DNA of 64,000 nucleotides from Parelaphostrongylus tenuis (GCA_019055375.1 JAHQIW010000200.1:1-64000), one strand, 5' to 3'; numbered from the stretch's first letter, positions 47,938-56,525 are shown. Numbers and translations: made by a program. Notes: generated by a model not told the origin, from the letters alone.

Positions 47938-50177
47938 GCGTCACATGCATATACGTACATGTGTATACATATAGACATATATACACATGTATTTTACACC
48001 ATTGTTCGTTCCATTAACATATACAAAGAATACCATGGAAAGAACCACAAGTGAAAAGTCACTTCCAGGAAATTTCTTCGAATTTCAAGTACAGAGTAGT
48101 TCAATTATATGCCACGTACTATGTTAGCGTGCGTCTGCTGACGAAGCCTTTACTGATTTTAACTCTCTCAAATTTTCAATGTAGCCTGAGAGATTGATCT
48201 CCTATCTCTCTTCTCCTCTCAGCCTTTGAAGCAACTAAGCCATTCATATGGAGATAATATGTTTGCATGTATGTTCGCCTACTATAGCGAGAAGATAAAG
48301 AATTCACGAAAGACCAATACCTTGACAGCTTGAGGAGTGAGCTTTTTCCTGATATCTTCTAATAGTGCCTCCCTAACTTGAGGTGTAATATCACATTCAT
48401 CGAGTACATGAGGATCCCTTAACACTAATTAAAATACAAAATTTATCAATAAAAAGGGCAACAAGGTAACTGAAATAGGAGTACTCACTGAAATAACACA
48501 ATGAAGCCCCTAGAAAATGACGAAAAACTCACGAAATAGCCCTTTTGAAAACGTCATATGCGGCTGCTTTCTTCTTCTCCTTTCTATCAAAATACCAAGC
48601 TGTTCTCATGTATAGATCCTTGAATTTCAATGACTGATGTTATAAAATCGCCGTAAGATATGACGTGATAGTAGAAACAATGATGCTTAACCCTTTGGAG
48701 ACCGTGGACCCAACCCTCTGCGTCCCTAACCTCCAGTGTGTTGCACCTAGTGAAGCAGACCCTGAGTCTAAGAGTGGCACACCGTTCCTTGTAACAATGG
48801 CACGCTGGGGGTTGGAGACGCAAAGGATTGGGTGCGTCCTCCCGAAATGATTAATTGAAGAAAAGAAAATGAAGAAAGGAGAAGCAGTGACCTCCAACTG
48901 TTCATCCTTGTCATAGCCAAGTTGCTCAGCGACATGCCGTAAAATGCTGGAAATGAATGATGAAAAACTACTTTACACTAGCACAATTTTGATGTTCCTC
49001 TAACAAAACTGTTGGCTAAACGAAGAAATAACAGAACCTGACCCAAAGAATTCCTTATTTTACCGCTTTAGTGGCACTATTAAGCCATGATTATTTTCAG
49101 AATGTTGAGTTACATGCAGAACCTTCGAACTTTGAGCGGAAATTGAACCTGTGTCTTACTCTTTGCGAAGGCGCATGCTAACCACTGTAATATCGAGCTC
49201 CTTTTACCTGCTCGCCTCCGTAAAGGGTGAGACACGGGTTCAACTCCCGCTTGAGGTTCAAAGTTTTGCATGTAGCTGAACATTTTTGAACATATAATTG
49301 TAATAGAAGAGCGCATGTGGCGCAGTGGTTAGAGGTGCTCTGTGTCGCACACGAGGTCAATGGTTCGATCTCGCGCTCATGGCCCACCAAGCCATTCATC
49401 CCTCCGGGGTCGGTTAATTGGTACCAGGCAGGTTTCAGACTTGCCTGGGAGGATAAGCAGAACTGATTCGGTTCAGCGGGAGGCTACCGCGAGTCATTGC
49501 AAAGGCCAGATATGTATTCAATCACCTCAAACGAAGTTAAAAAAAATTGAAGTCGAATGCATGGCGCATCCCTCAGGGATTGATCAACGCCAAGAGCTTT
49601 ATCCTTTATCCTTTTGATTGTAATATAACCTGGCACTCTTTACATTGGTGGCTCATTGACCTGGCACTTGAAGTCTGATGACATAATTGGAAAAAGAGAT
49701 TATTAACCCACCTGTTGATCGCTTTCGCCTTAGCAAATCGCTCCTCGCAAAGAATCAGATCCTTCGAATAGACTCGTCGTTTTGATAAATCGATATAGCC
49801 TGCAATTCTAAGATGTTCTTCTGCTGAAACGATGATAAATCTCCGAAAGGAAGAAGCTCGGACACACCTTTATCTTTGTCAACTCGAATAACGACAACGC
49901 ATTCACTCCGCCCTACTCGTATCAACTTGTTCACCGACCGGATGCGTCGACGAGATAGCTCCGACAGCAATATCATACCCTCTAAAAATTGCTATAGCAG
50001 AATAGAAAGGACGAAAAATAGACAAAAAGAGAAGAGAAAAAGGAAACCACCTTTCCCGTTGTATTCCGAGAGGCTCACATAAGCACCCATATCGGCTATC
50101 TGTCGCACATTCACCACCACAGTCTCCTCGACATCCGGGAAATGATTCTCGTAGAATCGGCATCGGATTGTTGTCAT
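42586..50177 (-). CDS. eif-2alpha: Eukaryotic translation initiation factor 2 subunit alpha
   Basis: Ten exons, all phases consistent: 50177-50051, 49981-49868, 49799-49712, 48946-48892, 48618-48533, 48417-48321, 47252-47145, 44148-44005, 43935-43819, 42729-42586, giving 359 residues. The N-terminal S1 domain opens with [19 protein letters not shown] and holds [12 protein letters not shown], whose second serine (residue 52 counting Met) is the regulatory phosphorylation site of eIF2 alpha kinases. The helical domain ([31 protein letters not shown]) and the C-terminal alpha/beta domain ([39 protein letters not shown]) follow. An acidic tail with a basic insert ends at SGDESD. It acts in the cytosolic ternary complex with GTP and initiator tRNA. 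A TTTAG acceptor lies 5 nt before the ATG, suiting trans-splicing. The gene lies 564 bp downstream of phb-1 on the same strand, compatible with an operon. Introns hold SINEs and two foldback elements. Confidence 0.96.
44280..44425 (-). mobile_element. SINE-C-like fragment
   Basis: Shares the 'caatcaaacgaacgccttag' and 'ctgcaaggagaatc' types of blocks with the tRNA-Ser/Leu-like repeat family at 44.55-44.72 and 58.9 kb. Limits and orientation are uncertain. Intronic in eIF2 alpha. Confidence 0.4.
44548..44722 (-). mobile_element. SINE-C (tRNA-Ser/Leu-like head)
   Basis: The reverse strand near 44700 reads GTCGTGGCCGAGTGG, a good box A of the tRNA-Ser/Leu type, followed by 'tgatactcatcgcagcg'. 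The body contains 'gttccttagggcgttcgttg' (also seen at about 29.65 kb) and 'tctcctggcaatctcgagat' (also near 59.06 kb). A distinct family from SINE-A and SINE-B. Intronic in eIF2 alpha. Confidence 0.6.
44998..45152 (-). mobile_element. SINE-B (tRNA-derived)
   Basis: The tail at the left contains 'tacccaatgaagtagagtga'. The reverse-strand box B is GGTTCGAGTCCCGCTTGG and the head lies at 'acactactgacgtc' on the right. Intronic in eIF2 alpha. Confidence 0.75.
45295..45562. mobile_element. Inverted pair of SINE-B-like fragments
   Basis: The left half (45295-45460) is tail-to-head on the minus strand, with reverse box B GGTTCGATCCACGTC ('gacgtggatcgaaccc'). The right half (45495-45562) is a plus-strand tail fragment ('cactctacattattggatat', 'accgctaaaagggcggttga'). 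The whole reads as an imperfect palindrome. Confidence 0.55.
45690..45800 (+). mobile_element. SINE-B head fragment
   Basis: 'ctccgtagtgcaaatggttgg' (box A position) and 'gtgttcgattcccgtctgag' (box B) spaced as in SINE-B. The usual tail is replaced by other sequence. Confidence 0.55.
46090..46132 (-). ncRNA. Hammerhead ribozyme motif (left arm)
   Basis: Reverse strand: CUGACGA (46126-46120), stem II GGCU/GGCC closing a GUAA tetraloop, GAAA, a 2-bp stem III AC/GU with loop ACGU, cleavage triplet GUA, then UCGGGC. Stem I pairs GCUAGA with UCGGGC, with one mismatch and one wobble. All invariant core bases are present, so it may be active. Confidence 0.7.
46471..46511 (+). ncRNA. Hammerhead ribozyme motif (right arm)
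   Basis: CUGACGA at 46477-46483, stem II GGCU/GGCC with GCAA tetraloop, GAAA at 46496-46499, stem III AC/GU with loop ACUU, triplet GUA. Core intact, but stem I (CCCAA against UCGAUG) pairs poorly. Confidence 0.6.
47378..47470 (+). mobile_element. SINE-B-like head fragment
   Basis: 'agcggtagtttaatgattag' followed by 'gggattcaactcctgcttga' at box B spacing and a 'tttgcatatcactcagcatc' tail. This is the variant also seen at 49.2 and 54.7 kb. Confidence 0.5.
47503..47548. repeat. (TA)n microsatellite, left half
   Basis: About 23 TA units left of a SINE-A copy. A matching TA tract follows the SINE at 47905-47935, so the SINE appears to have inserted into one microsatellite. Confidence 0.9.
47602..47893 (-). 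mobile_element. SINE-A (tRNA-derived), near-consensus copy
   Basis: Best full copy: tail 'aaaaaagctctcggcgttga' at the left, body 'cctcccgctgaaccgagtca' and 'ggagggatggatggcttgg', and reverse-strand head GGCGCAGTGGTTAGAGG (box A) with GGTTCGATCTCGCGC (box B). About 290 bp. Intronic in eIF2 alpha and flanked by TA repeats. Confidence 0.93.
47900..47995. repeat. (TA)n / TATACA microsatellite, right half
   Basis: TA units followed by degenerate tatac/catg repeats to the right of the SINE-A copy. Confidence 0.85.
48687..48854. mobile_element. Short foldback MITE, copy 1
   Basis: Terminal inverted repeats of about 50 bp: the left reads ttaaccctttggagaccg..., then cctctgcgtccctaacc. The right, reverse complemented, reads ttaatcatttcgggaggacg..., then tttgcgtctccaaccccca. 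The outer TTAA on both sides may be a target duplication. Related to the copy at 55266-55411. Lies in an eIF2 alpha intron. Confidence 0.75.
49082..49296. mobile_element. Inverted pair of SINE-B-like heads
   Basis: The left half is on the minus strand ('gaatgttgagttacatgcag' to 'ggcgcatgctaacc') and the right half on the plus strand ('gcctccgtaaagggtgagac', 'gggttcaactcccgcttgag', 'tttgcatgtagctgaacatt'). Together they form a head-to-head palindrome of about 215 bp. Same variant as at 47.4 and 54.4 kb. Confidence 0.65.
49309..49614 (+). mobile_element. SINE-A (tRNA-derived), near-consensus copy
   Basis: Starts gcgcatgtggcgcagtgg (box A), with 'aatggttcgatctcgcgctc' carrying box B, body 'cctcggg'/'ggtcgg' and 'gattcggttcagcgggaggc', and ends with the tail 'agagctttatcctttatcc'. 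Opposite orientation to the eIF2 alpha gene in whose intron it lies. Confidence 0.93.
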
Positions 50178-50740
50178 CTCTGCTAAATAAATAGCGAGAA
50201 CATCATATGTAACTATACCCTCAAATTACTAGAACCCTCTCAAACCTCCAGATTCCTATGTACAGCATAAATCTTCAACCAAGCCTTAATGAAAGGAACA
50301 TTCAAGCATGAGAAATACCAAAAACGATAATCCAAAAAAGTTACAAGACCCCAAAAGAAAACCCCAGGTGTAACTGAGATACAACTGCCGTCGACTCAGT
50401 CATACCATTTGAACACCTCAAACTTGGGATATCCAACTATTAAATAGCAAATTCTCTATCCGATAATGAATCGTATGGGGATTTCCCTATGAAGCAACCA
50501 GATTCCCTAGATCCTATAACGATTTATTCTGAAAAAATGTAAAAATTCGTCAACAACAAGTCCTAAAAGATACTGTGGGATTTCTATAACAAGGTGAACA
50601 ATGGTATAAACAACATGTGATACAGAAAAAGGAAGGGAAATATGCACGATGATCGAGTAAGTAGGAAGGATCAAAGACACATCAGCAATCTATCCGTCAT
50701 ACCGGCAGCCAGCCACCTTCGCTAGAACTCATCGGCTACT
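50178..50740. other. Intercistronic region between phb-1 and eIF2 alpha
   Basis: About 560 bp between the phb-1 stop and the eIF2 alpha start, both on the minus strand. No repeat recognised. It must hold the phb-1 polyadenylation signal and, if the pair is an operon, the downstream trans-splice site. The acceptor TTTAG lies at 50187-50183. Confidence 0.5.
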
Positions 50741-53700
50741 CTATTGTGGCAGATTCAGCAACACGTTTTGATTAGCGGGGAGATATGTGACATTCTTTGA
50801 CTTCGACATACGCTCAGCAATCTCTTCGGCAGCTTCAATTTTTCGCAACTCTACTAAAGCATCTCCAGCGTCAGCAAATGCCTAAAGCATACAGCTTCAA
50901 ACTTTTTCTAATCCTCTTATGACAATTAGAAAATTAGAAAAAAAAACAGTAAAAAGTACTTTGCTCAGTAGTTTGGCGGCCTGTGCATCTCCTTCTGCCG
51001 TGGTGATAGCAGCGATTTTCATCTGTTCAGCTTTCTCGACAAGATAACGGGCTTTTTCCGCTTCTTGCTGTGCTACTTGCTTCATTTCAACGGCCTCCGT
51101 AAACTCACGTCCAAATGATAAGTGAGTCTGAAAACTTATAGATCATTCCAACCTAAAAAGAAAGGAAAATTTTCGGCATTGATCAATAACTGAGCGATCC
51201 GCCATGGATTTGTCCTGATTTATACATGGTATCGTTTGAGCTGACTAAACGCATTGCCAGCCATAACAATGACTTGTGGTAATCATCTAACGATGTATTA
51301 AATCAGCTTATTGTCCTCCTAGAGAAATCTAGTGCCAATTTGCTGTCACCACCGGATGGAGGGCTTGGCGAGCCTTGAGAGCAGGATCGAGCCATCGCCG
51401 ACGAGTGTCGCGGGACACCTTTTACCACTCTATGCCACACTCGCCCAATATAAATTTAGCATTACTCTACTATATTGATTCAATCTTAATCAAAACTTAC
51501 AATAGAAATGTCGTCCAAAAGAAGCCCAAACTGTGCCGCTCGCTGAGATAAAGCCAATGAGACGCGCTGTGAAACTGTCTCACGTTGTGTGATCATTTCG
51601 TGTGCATCAAATTGAGCCTGAAAAATACTCAAGAAAAGGAGTTCAAATTCAACTCCAGGCTGATTCAATTGATAGCGTGAAGCTCGTTAATGAAAAACTC
51701 AGACTTAGGACTGACTTGAATACATCAAATATTGCTCTATGATCCCACAAAGTTGAGAGAAGCAAGAATGATTAGATAACACAGTTGAAAGCAAAATACT
51801 TCGCGAACGGGAGAACTTACAGTTCACTAGAACACTTGCAATCACTAGCTACTCAGAATGTCTTCCGCTAGTCTGAGACTCTTCATAGAGATCTCAGTAT
51901 ATTGCCTGCTATGACACATATCATAGAAGCTCTAAATCTCTGATGCTCTTGGCATCGATCAGCACCTACGAGATGCGTCATGCATTCAACATCACCAAGA
52001 TTCATTTGAGGTGAGTGAATGCACATATGATCCTCACAAAGAGTCGTGGTAGCCTACCGATGTATCAAGTCAGAGCTGCTATCCTCTCAGACATGTCGGG
52101 TACCAAACCCCTGACTCCGCAGGAACAGGTATGGTGAGCCTTGGGCGCTGGATTGAATCATGCATGTCGCAAGGCACCTCTAAACACAGAGACAGATGCG
52201 CACTTCTTCTTCCATATCACCTGTACCACCTGACGTCTCGTTGATCTTCGAGTGACTCGAGCGAGTACCAGCAACTTTTCCATTTTTCCCTATCGCGTGC
52301 AAGAGTAGCCCAGTGGGTCCTCCTCGCTCTAGGGATTCGCTGAGCATCATATCTTTCTTCTATCGCTTTCGTGAAGAAATCGGACCAACGGGTCAGTGGT
52401 CTTCCTTTAGAGCGCTTGACGTCCCGAGCCAGTCGGTAACGGCTCTCGTCCATCGGTTGTCGTTGAAGCGCATCACGTGTTCGGCCCACCTGATTTTCGA
52501 TATCCTGGCGTGCAGACCGGCGTCTCTAATTTTCGATCGTTAACGTAGGTCAGAACTTCGGATCCTTTCTCTCATTTGCGAGATACGGGATGCTTCTTCC
52601 ATATAATGTTCAATAATTCGAAGTTATCGCAAACTTCGCATTGGTTCCGATGCACAAATGAGGACGGGAAACGTAAGTTAGAAGCTAGTACAGCGGTATT
52701 TATGAACTGGATAGATCACAAAGATACATGAACCACAGCATTCTCACCACAACTGCCTTCAGAACCTCATTAGTAATCGATGGTAATACTCTTTCTGCAT
52801 AATCCAAACCAATATTGAGATAGATATTAGGAAGTTTCGTCGGATCTGGTCGATGAAGTATTCGCAGCGTTATAGATACGTTTTGGAGATCTGAAAAGAA
52901 ATGAACGACTACTTCAGGAAACAACATCGGAATTGATTCAGTAAGCACAATAGGTTGTCTTTCAGCAGATACATTCAGATGAAAGGTTTTCAGAAATATC
53001 GAGGAACCGATAAACTAGGTACGTGTAGATTGTTCTTTTCGTTGCTTACTAGTGGTGGACGCTTTAAATAGTAAGAATTTGGGTCAAGAACGGCAAAGAA
53101 TCCACTGAATAACATATTATACCTTCATTTCGATTGTTTTGTTAGGACCACGCTCAAATTTCAATAGATCCTTTCATGATTATTTGAGCCACCTTGTCAT
53201 GTGGTCTGCTAAGGGCTCTTGTACAGCCCGATACACGTGTTTCGTCCTTAGAGACTCGTCACTCGGGCAGAACCCGTTGTCTTCCGAAAAGAGTGTAAAA
53301 CGTTCGTCTTTGATAACTCTCTGTAGGGAGAGTAGGGCTCTCGAAAGAACTGACTACAAAACTATCGAAAGACGACGGGTTCTGCCCGACTGACGAGTTT
53401 GTAAGGACGAAACACGTGTCTCGGGCTGTACAAGAGCCTTTACCAGACCATATGACATGTTGGCTCAAATAATAATGAAAGGAACCAATGAATAACACAC
53501 CTTACAATAATTCATTCTATATATTCAAGAATGTTGACATGCAAAAGACTCTAAGGCAGGTATTGAACCCGCGTCTCAGCCTTTCCGGAGGCGAATCATT
53601 TTTATTTTTCATGTACATCAATTGAGAAAGTCAAACACACAGCATAACGCGAGTTATCCAAAGCAACACTGGACCCAAATTTTGCCAACCAATAGGTAAG

Positions 53701-55598
53701 AAAATTTTCCCTTTCGATCTTCATGTGAAACACGATGATCAGCGACAATAAACCGGTACGAAATGGGCATCAAACCTAATAGTCGCGCACAAGCACTGAC
53801 CTTTTGAAAACCAAATGGTACTTTTCTTACTGTGCCCGTACAACGTCAAATCTCACTCAGCTACTGTAATGGCGGCGCCGCGTCTCGTGGGAAAGCAGGC
53901 GCGGACAGTCAGACAAGCATGCACAAGTATGCAAATGCCGCCTCCTGCGAGTGCCCTATCACCGCTAGTTCTCAAAGCGTCGCTTCAGTGTATGAAATCA
54001 CGTAACAAGAATTACCTTTACTTCCCGTAATAGTTGAAATTACTCTAGGCGTTGAGCGGATATCGAACAGAATGGGCTTCTGAACCCAAGGAACAAGGAA
54101 ATGAGTTCCTTCACCGACAACGACATCTTTCACACCGGCAAATCGATCGAAAATTACAGCTCGTTGACCTCCATCCACTATAAATGGAGATAGAGAAGAG
54201 TACAAGTGTCTCTAGTTACAGCTTAAAACTTGTAAATATAAAACTTTTGCGCACTTTTTGACTAATAAACAGTCGTGGGAGAGCACTAGCTATGCAGCGA
54301 GGCAAACACAGGGGTTCTCAATTACTCCCTTCGAAGTTCCAACATTTTAGGAATATGAAAGCAATCTGAGCGATATATAGAACTTTGACCCTCGGGCGGG
54401 AGTTGAACACGCATTTCAGCCACACGTGTGGGTGAGGGGGGGGGGGGGGGGAGGTGAGGTAGTGATACCACTGCACCATCGAGGCCTGTGGTCTGTCATC
54501 AGTATTCTAGCCTTTGGTCGTCATCAGTATTTTCGTGACATAAGGTATCGCAACTGTCAGCAACCTACCGCCAACAGGTTTTGTATGGAGAGCACATTAC
54601 GGCGTTGAACCCAGATGAACTGACAGAGCCAATGGATATATATCATTTACACGACTTCTTGTTTAATTTCAGAGCAGAGCGGGTGACTCGGTGGGTAGTG
54701 GTCGCACACGTTATCGGTATGAGTGAAACAGGGGTTAAACTTCCAACTGAGGTCCTGAGTTTCGCTTGTAACTCAGCATCTTTGGACACTCAATTGTGGC
54801 ATCATATAGTGCATCAGAAAGTTTAAAACCTTTTCCGAGTGATATACAAGTGGCTCCACAAATATCGGCGGTATCGCAAGCTTCATCAGAGCCACACGTC
54901 ACGTACGGAGCCCCACCTTATAGCAGGGATCGGAAGACTTTTTGGTGATAGCACGTGATCGTGGCTATCAGCATCTTTCACCATTATCACCAGCGTCTCC
55001 CCATCCCTGCTATAAAGTGCCCTTCTTCGTCTTTTTCTTCTAGAGAGAGAGGAAGAGAGAGAGAAGGTAGAGAGAGAGAGAAAGAGAGAGAGAGAAGAAG
55101 AAGAAGAAGAAGAAAGGAGAAGCCCCCTCCCTCCCCTCTCTGAACTTTGTGTGGGGCGTGTGGCTCTGATGAAGAGGGAGATATAGTCGATACGGCCAGT
55201 GACATACCAACCTCGAAAAGAGATTAAACATCATTAAGGACCACACTGAATGTTTATAGCGAGATTTAACCACTTCGGAACCACGGACCCAACTCTCTGC
55301 GTCTCTACCCCCACAGTGCACAACAAGTTCTATTGTCAGACGTCATTGTTAGACGCAACACGCGGAGGGTCAGAGAAGCAGAAGGTGGACCCATGGTCCG
55401 AAAAGGGTTTGAAGTCGATTGAATGACCTCGGATTACTATTCTAGTGGCGGCACATTAAAAAAAAATTCTAGATTGTTATATGAAAAGGTTCAAACCTCA
55501 CCATTATAGAGTGCCGACTGAGCAACTCCACCAGCTATAGCAAGGCCGACACCAAGAGTGCCAAGTCTTCCAAGTAGTTTCTGTGCAACTGCTGCCAT
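50741..55598 (-). CDS. phb-1: Prohibitin 1
   Basis: Six exons with consistent phases: 55598-55502, 54177-54016, 52890-52748, 51617-51501, 51127-50960, 50881-50741, giving 275 residues, the usual prohibitin length. The N-terminus [20 protein letters not shown] is the hydrophobic inner-membrane anchor. The SPFH/PHB domain follows ([66 protein letters not shown]), then the coiled-coil ([35 protein letters not shown]) and a C-terminal [17 protein letters not shown]. It forms ring complexes with prohibitin 2 in the mitochondrial inner membrane, stabilising newly made proteins. A perfect TTTCAG acceptor ends 2 nt before the ATG, a strong sign of spliced-leader addition. It is divergent from rpl-27A and upstream of eIF2 alpha. 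Confidence 0.97.
51161..51446 (-). mobile_element. SINE-A, diverged copy
   Basis: 'ttttcggcattgatcaataa' at the left, 'ctcctagagaaatctagtgc' in the middle and 'taccactctatgccacactcg' at the right, in SINE-A reverse order. In phb-1 intron 4. Confidence 0.75.
51943..52203 (-). mobile_element. SINE-A, diverged copy
   Basis: 'gatgctcttggcatcgatca' at the left, 'gatgtatcaagtcagagctg' in the middle, and 'ctctaaacacagagacagat' at the head. It directly abuts an RTE 3' end at 52208. In phb-1 intron 3. Confidence 0.7.
52208..52600 (-). mobile_element. RTE-type LINE, 3' end fragment
   Basis: Reverse strand reads [51 protein letters not shown] in pieces, matching the C-terminus of the copy at 33.36 kb, with a small deletion before LARDVKRS (the TDWIPRDVKRS region). 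Ends with the ggtgatat(gg) type terminus at 52208-52225. 5' truncated. Confidence 0.88.
53226..53268 (-). ncRNA. Hammerhead ribozyme motif (left arm, one core change)
   Basis: Reverse strand: stem I GCCCGA/UCGGGC is perfect. The core is GUGACGA, so the first core base is G rather than C. Stem II is GUCU/GGAC with loop CUAA, then GAAA, stem III AC/GU with loop ACGU, and triplet GUA. The core C-to-G change should cripple self-cleavage. Confidence 0.65.
53384..53426 (+). ncRNA. Hammerhead ribozyme motif, intact by eye
   Basis: Stem I: GCCCGA (53384-53389) pairs perfectly with UCGGGC (53421-53426). Core CUGACGA at 53390-53396. Stem II GUUU (53397-53400) pairs GGAC (53405-53408) around a GUAA tetraloop. 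GAAA at 53409-53412. Stem III is AC/GU with loop ACGU, and the cleavage triplet GUC ends at 53420. All invariant core nucleotides of the hammerhead are present. Beyond stem I, further pairing with internal loops is possible on both sides. The very short stem III is the type reported for hammerheads in Penelope-like elements. Confidence 0.8.
53520..53592 (-). mobile_element. SINE-B-like fragment
   Basis: 'attcaagaatgttgacatgc' then 'ggtattgaacccgcgtctca' (reverse box B) and 'ctttccggaggcg'. Same variant as at 49.1 kb, truncated at the head. Confidence 0.5.
53810..53995. other. GC-rich patch in phb-1 intron, unidentified
   Basis: A stretch much richer in G and C than the surrounding intron ('ggcggcgccgcgtctcgtgg', then 'ctcctgcgagtgccctatca'). 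No coding sense on either strand fits phb-1. Probably part of a mobile element, but no second copy is in the window. Confidence 0.35.
54345..54500 (-). mobile_element. SINE-B-like copy with poly-G insertion
   Basis: 'gacccta'-like box B in reverse ('cgggcgggagttgaacacgc') and head 'taccactgcaccatcgaggc', interrupted by a run of about 20 G residues at 54434-54452. The G run may be a local expansion or sequencing artefact. Confidence 0.5.
54665..54795 (+). mobile_element. SINE-B-like copy
   Basis: 'gactcggtgggtagtggtcg' in the box A position, 'caggggttaaacttccaactg' in the box B position, and 'ttgtaactcagcatctttgg' tail, as in the 47.4-kb copy. Confidence 0.45.
54871..55190. mobile_element. 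Foldback element containing a purine-rich microsatellite
   Basis: Left-arm blocks 'cttcatcagagccacacg' (54881-) and 'caccttatagcagggat' (54913-) recur in inverted form at about 55155-55175 ('cgtgtggctctgatgaag') and 55005-55020 ('atccctgctataaagtg'). The space between the right-arm blocks is filled by (GA)n/(GAA)n at 55040-55115. The arm ends read gtggctctgatgaag, then cgatac, which looks like a decayed hammerhead (CUGAUGA ... GAUAC). Confidence 0.6.
55040..55116. repeat. (GA)n / (GAA)n microsatellite
   Basis: Nearly pure purine run of about 75 bp. The open frames over it (E/R/K runs on plus, S/L/F runs on minus) are repeat translations. Confidence 0.9.
55266..55411. mobile_element. Short foldback MITE, copy 2
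   Basis: Left end ttaaccacttcggaaccacg, then ctctgcgtctctacccc. Reverse complement of the right end: aaacccttttcggaccatgg, then ttctgcttctctgaccctcc. Same family as 48687-48854. In phb-1 intron 1. Confidence 0.72.
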
Positions 55599-55600
55599 AG

Positions 55601-55606
55601 CTGAAA
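55601..55606 (-). promoter_or_regulatory. Trans-splice acceptor of phb-1
   Basis: TTTCAG on the minus strand followed by two bases and the ATG at 55598. The consensus nematode acceptor with almost no 5' UTR suggests spliced-leader addition here. Confidence 0.65.
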
Positions 55607-56230
55607 TTCACAAAAGGATGAACATCGTACTCGCCACATTCGCCTAGATGATGGAGGAGATAGAACATCAGCTGTGATACAAGACAAGATGTATTTTTAC
55701 CGCTCCGCTACGGCGTTTAGCAAAAACAGTACACGCGTGTCCGAGATTGGTGCGATTCTCGAACAAAAATTTGGCGCCAGCAAAGACTGTACTCATCGGT
55801 TTGCTCTTTTGAGTCACATTACTTGGTACTTAGACAGCTCGCCCTCACTGATAGTGCGGACCCAAACACAGGAAAATCTTGCGGGTTTAGCTGTTTCGTT
55901 TCCTGGGGTTTCGAAGTAAGCTCGACCAGGGATTCCTTAGGTTGTCAGTACACCCAGTAGTCGACGGCCTTTGTGGATCAGAGGGAGATAACCACCTTGC
56001 GACTAGGCGATCATTTCTGGGACGGTTTACTCTTAGTTGGGCCTTCCGAGTGGGAACGTCGGACCCTATTTTAGCTTGGGTGGACGTGCTTGGGGTTGAA
56101 CATCCCGTTGTCTTTGCAGTCCGACACCCAGGAACACTTCCCAGCCCCAACGAAGCGGTCAACCATTTGGGCGTTGTATCGAAACATTCTTGTCCAGCTT
56201 TCCATCCTCTCCCACCTTACTATGGCATTC
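55607..56230. other. Divergent intergenic region, GC-rich unidentified segment
   Basis: Upstream of phb-1. A GC-rich stretch at about 55920-56220 is open on both strands (55942-56235 plus, 55887-56162 minus) without a recognised domain. The right end abuts a SINE-A tail (aataaaggataaagg). It may be an unrecognised repeat and should include phb-1 promoter sequence. Confidence 0.35.
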
Positions 56231-56525
56231 AATAAAGGATAAAGGATAGAGCTCTCGGCGCCATTCAATCCCTGAGGAATACGCCAAGCATTCGTCTTCA
56301 ATTTTTAGGCTTCGTTTGAGGTGATTGAATGCATATCGGGCCTTTACATTGATTCGCAGTAACCTCCCGCTGGACCAAGTCAGTGCTGCCTATCCTCCCA
56401 GACAAGTCTGAGACCAGTCTGGTAGCAGTTTATCGACCCAAACGCGATGAATGGCTTCGTGAGCGATCGAACCCTCGACGTCGTGTGCGACGCCGAGCAC
56501 CTCTAACCATTGCGCCACATGTGCC
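56231..56525 (-). mobile_element. SINE-A (tRNA-derived)
   Basis: Tail 'aaaggataaaggatagagct' at the left, body 'acctcccgctggaccaagtc', and head 'ctctaaccattgcgccacat' at the right. Confidence 0.88.

Larger units (their letters stand above)
53150..53492. mobile_element. Foldback element with two hammerhead ribozymes
   Basis: Left arm about 53150-53320 and right arm about 53330-53492 are inverted copies of high identity. Both contain the outer 'tttga(g)cc-acatgtcat' block, ggctcttgtacagcccga, cacgtgtttcgtcctta and the gcccga/tcgggc stem. The unit of about 340 bp is almost a perfect hairpin with a short centre ('ctctctgtagggagag' palindrome near 53320). No coding capacity. In a phb-1 intron (between exons 2 and 3). 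Confidence 0.88.

Noticed and set aside
47422..48054. 210-codon ORF on the plus strand
   Set aside because: Runs through two TA microsatellites and a SINE-A copy. The IY repeats are microsatellite translation.
49309..49385. Possible tRNA gene (box A and box B present)
   Set aside because: The head continues into a 200-bp conserved body repeated many times, and no proper acceptor stem or cloverleaf closes. It is the head of SINE-A. The same reasoning applies to the SINE-B and SINE-C heads.
54987..55321. Ser/Leu/Phe-rich and Glu/Arg-rich ORFs
   Set aside because: Translations of the GA/GAA microsatellite.
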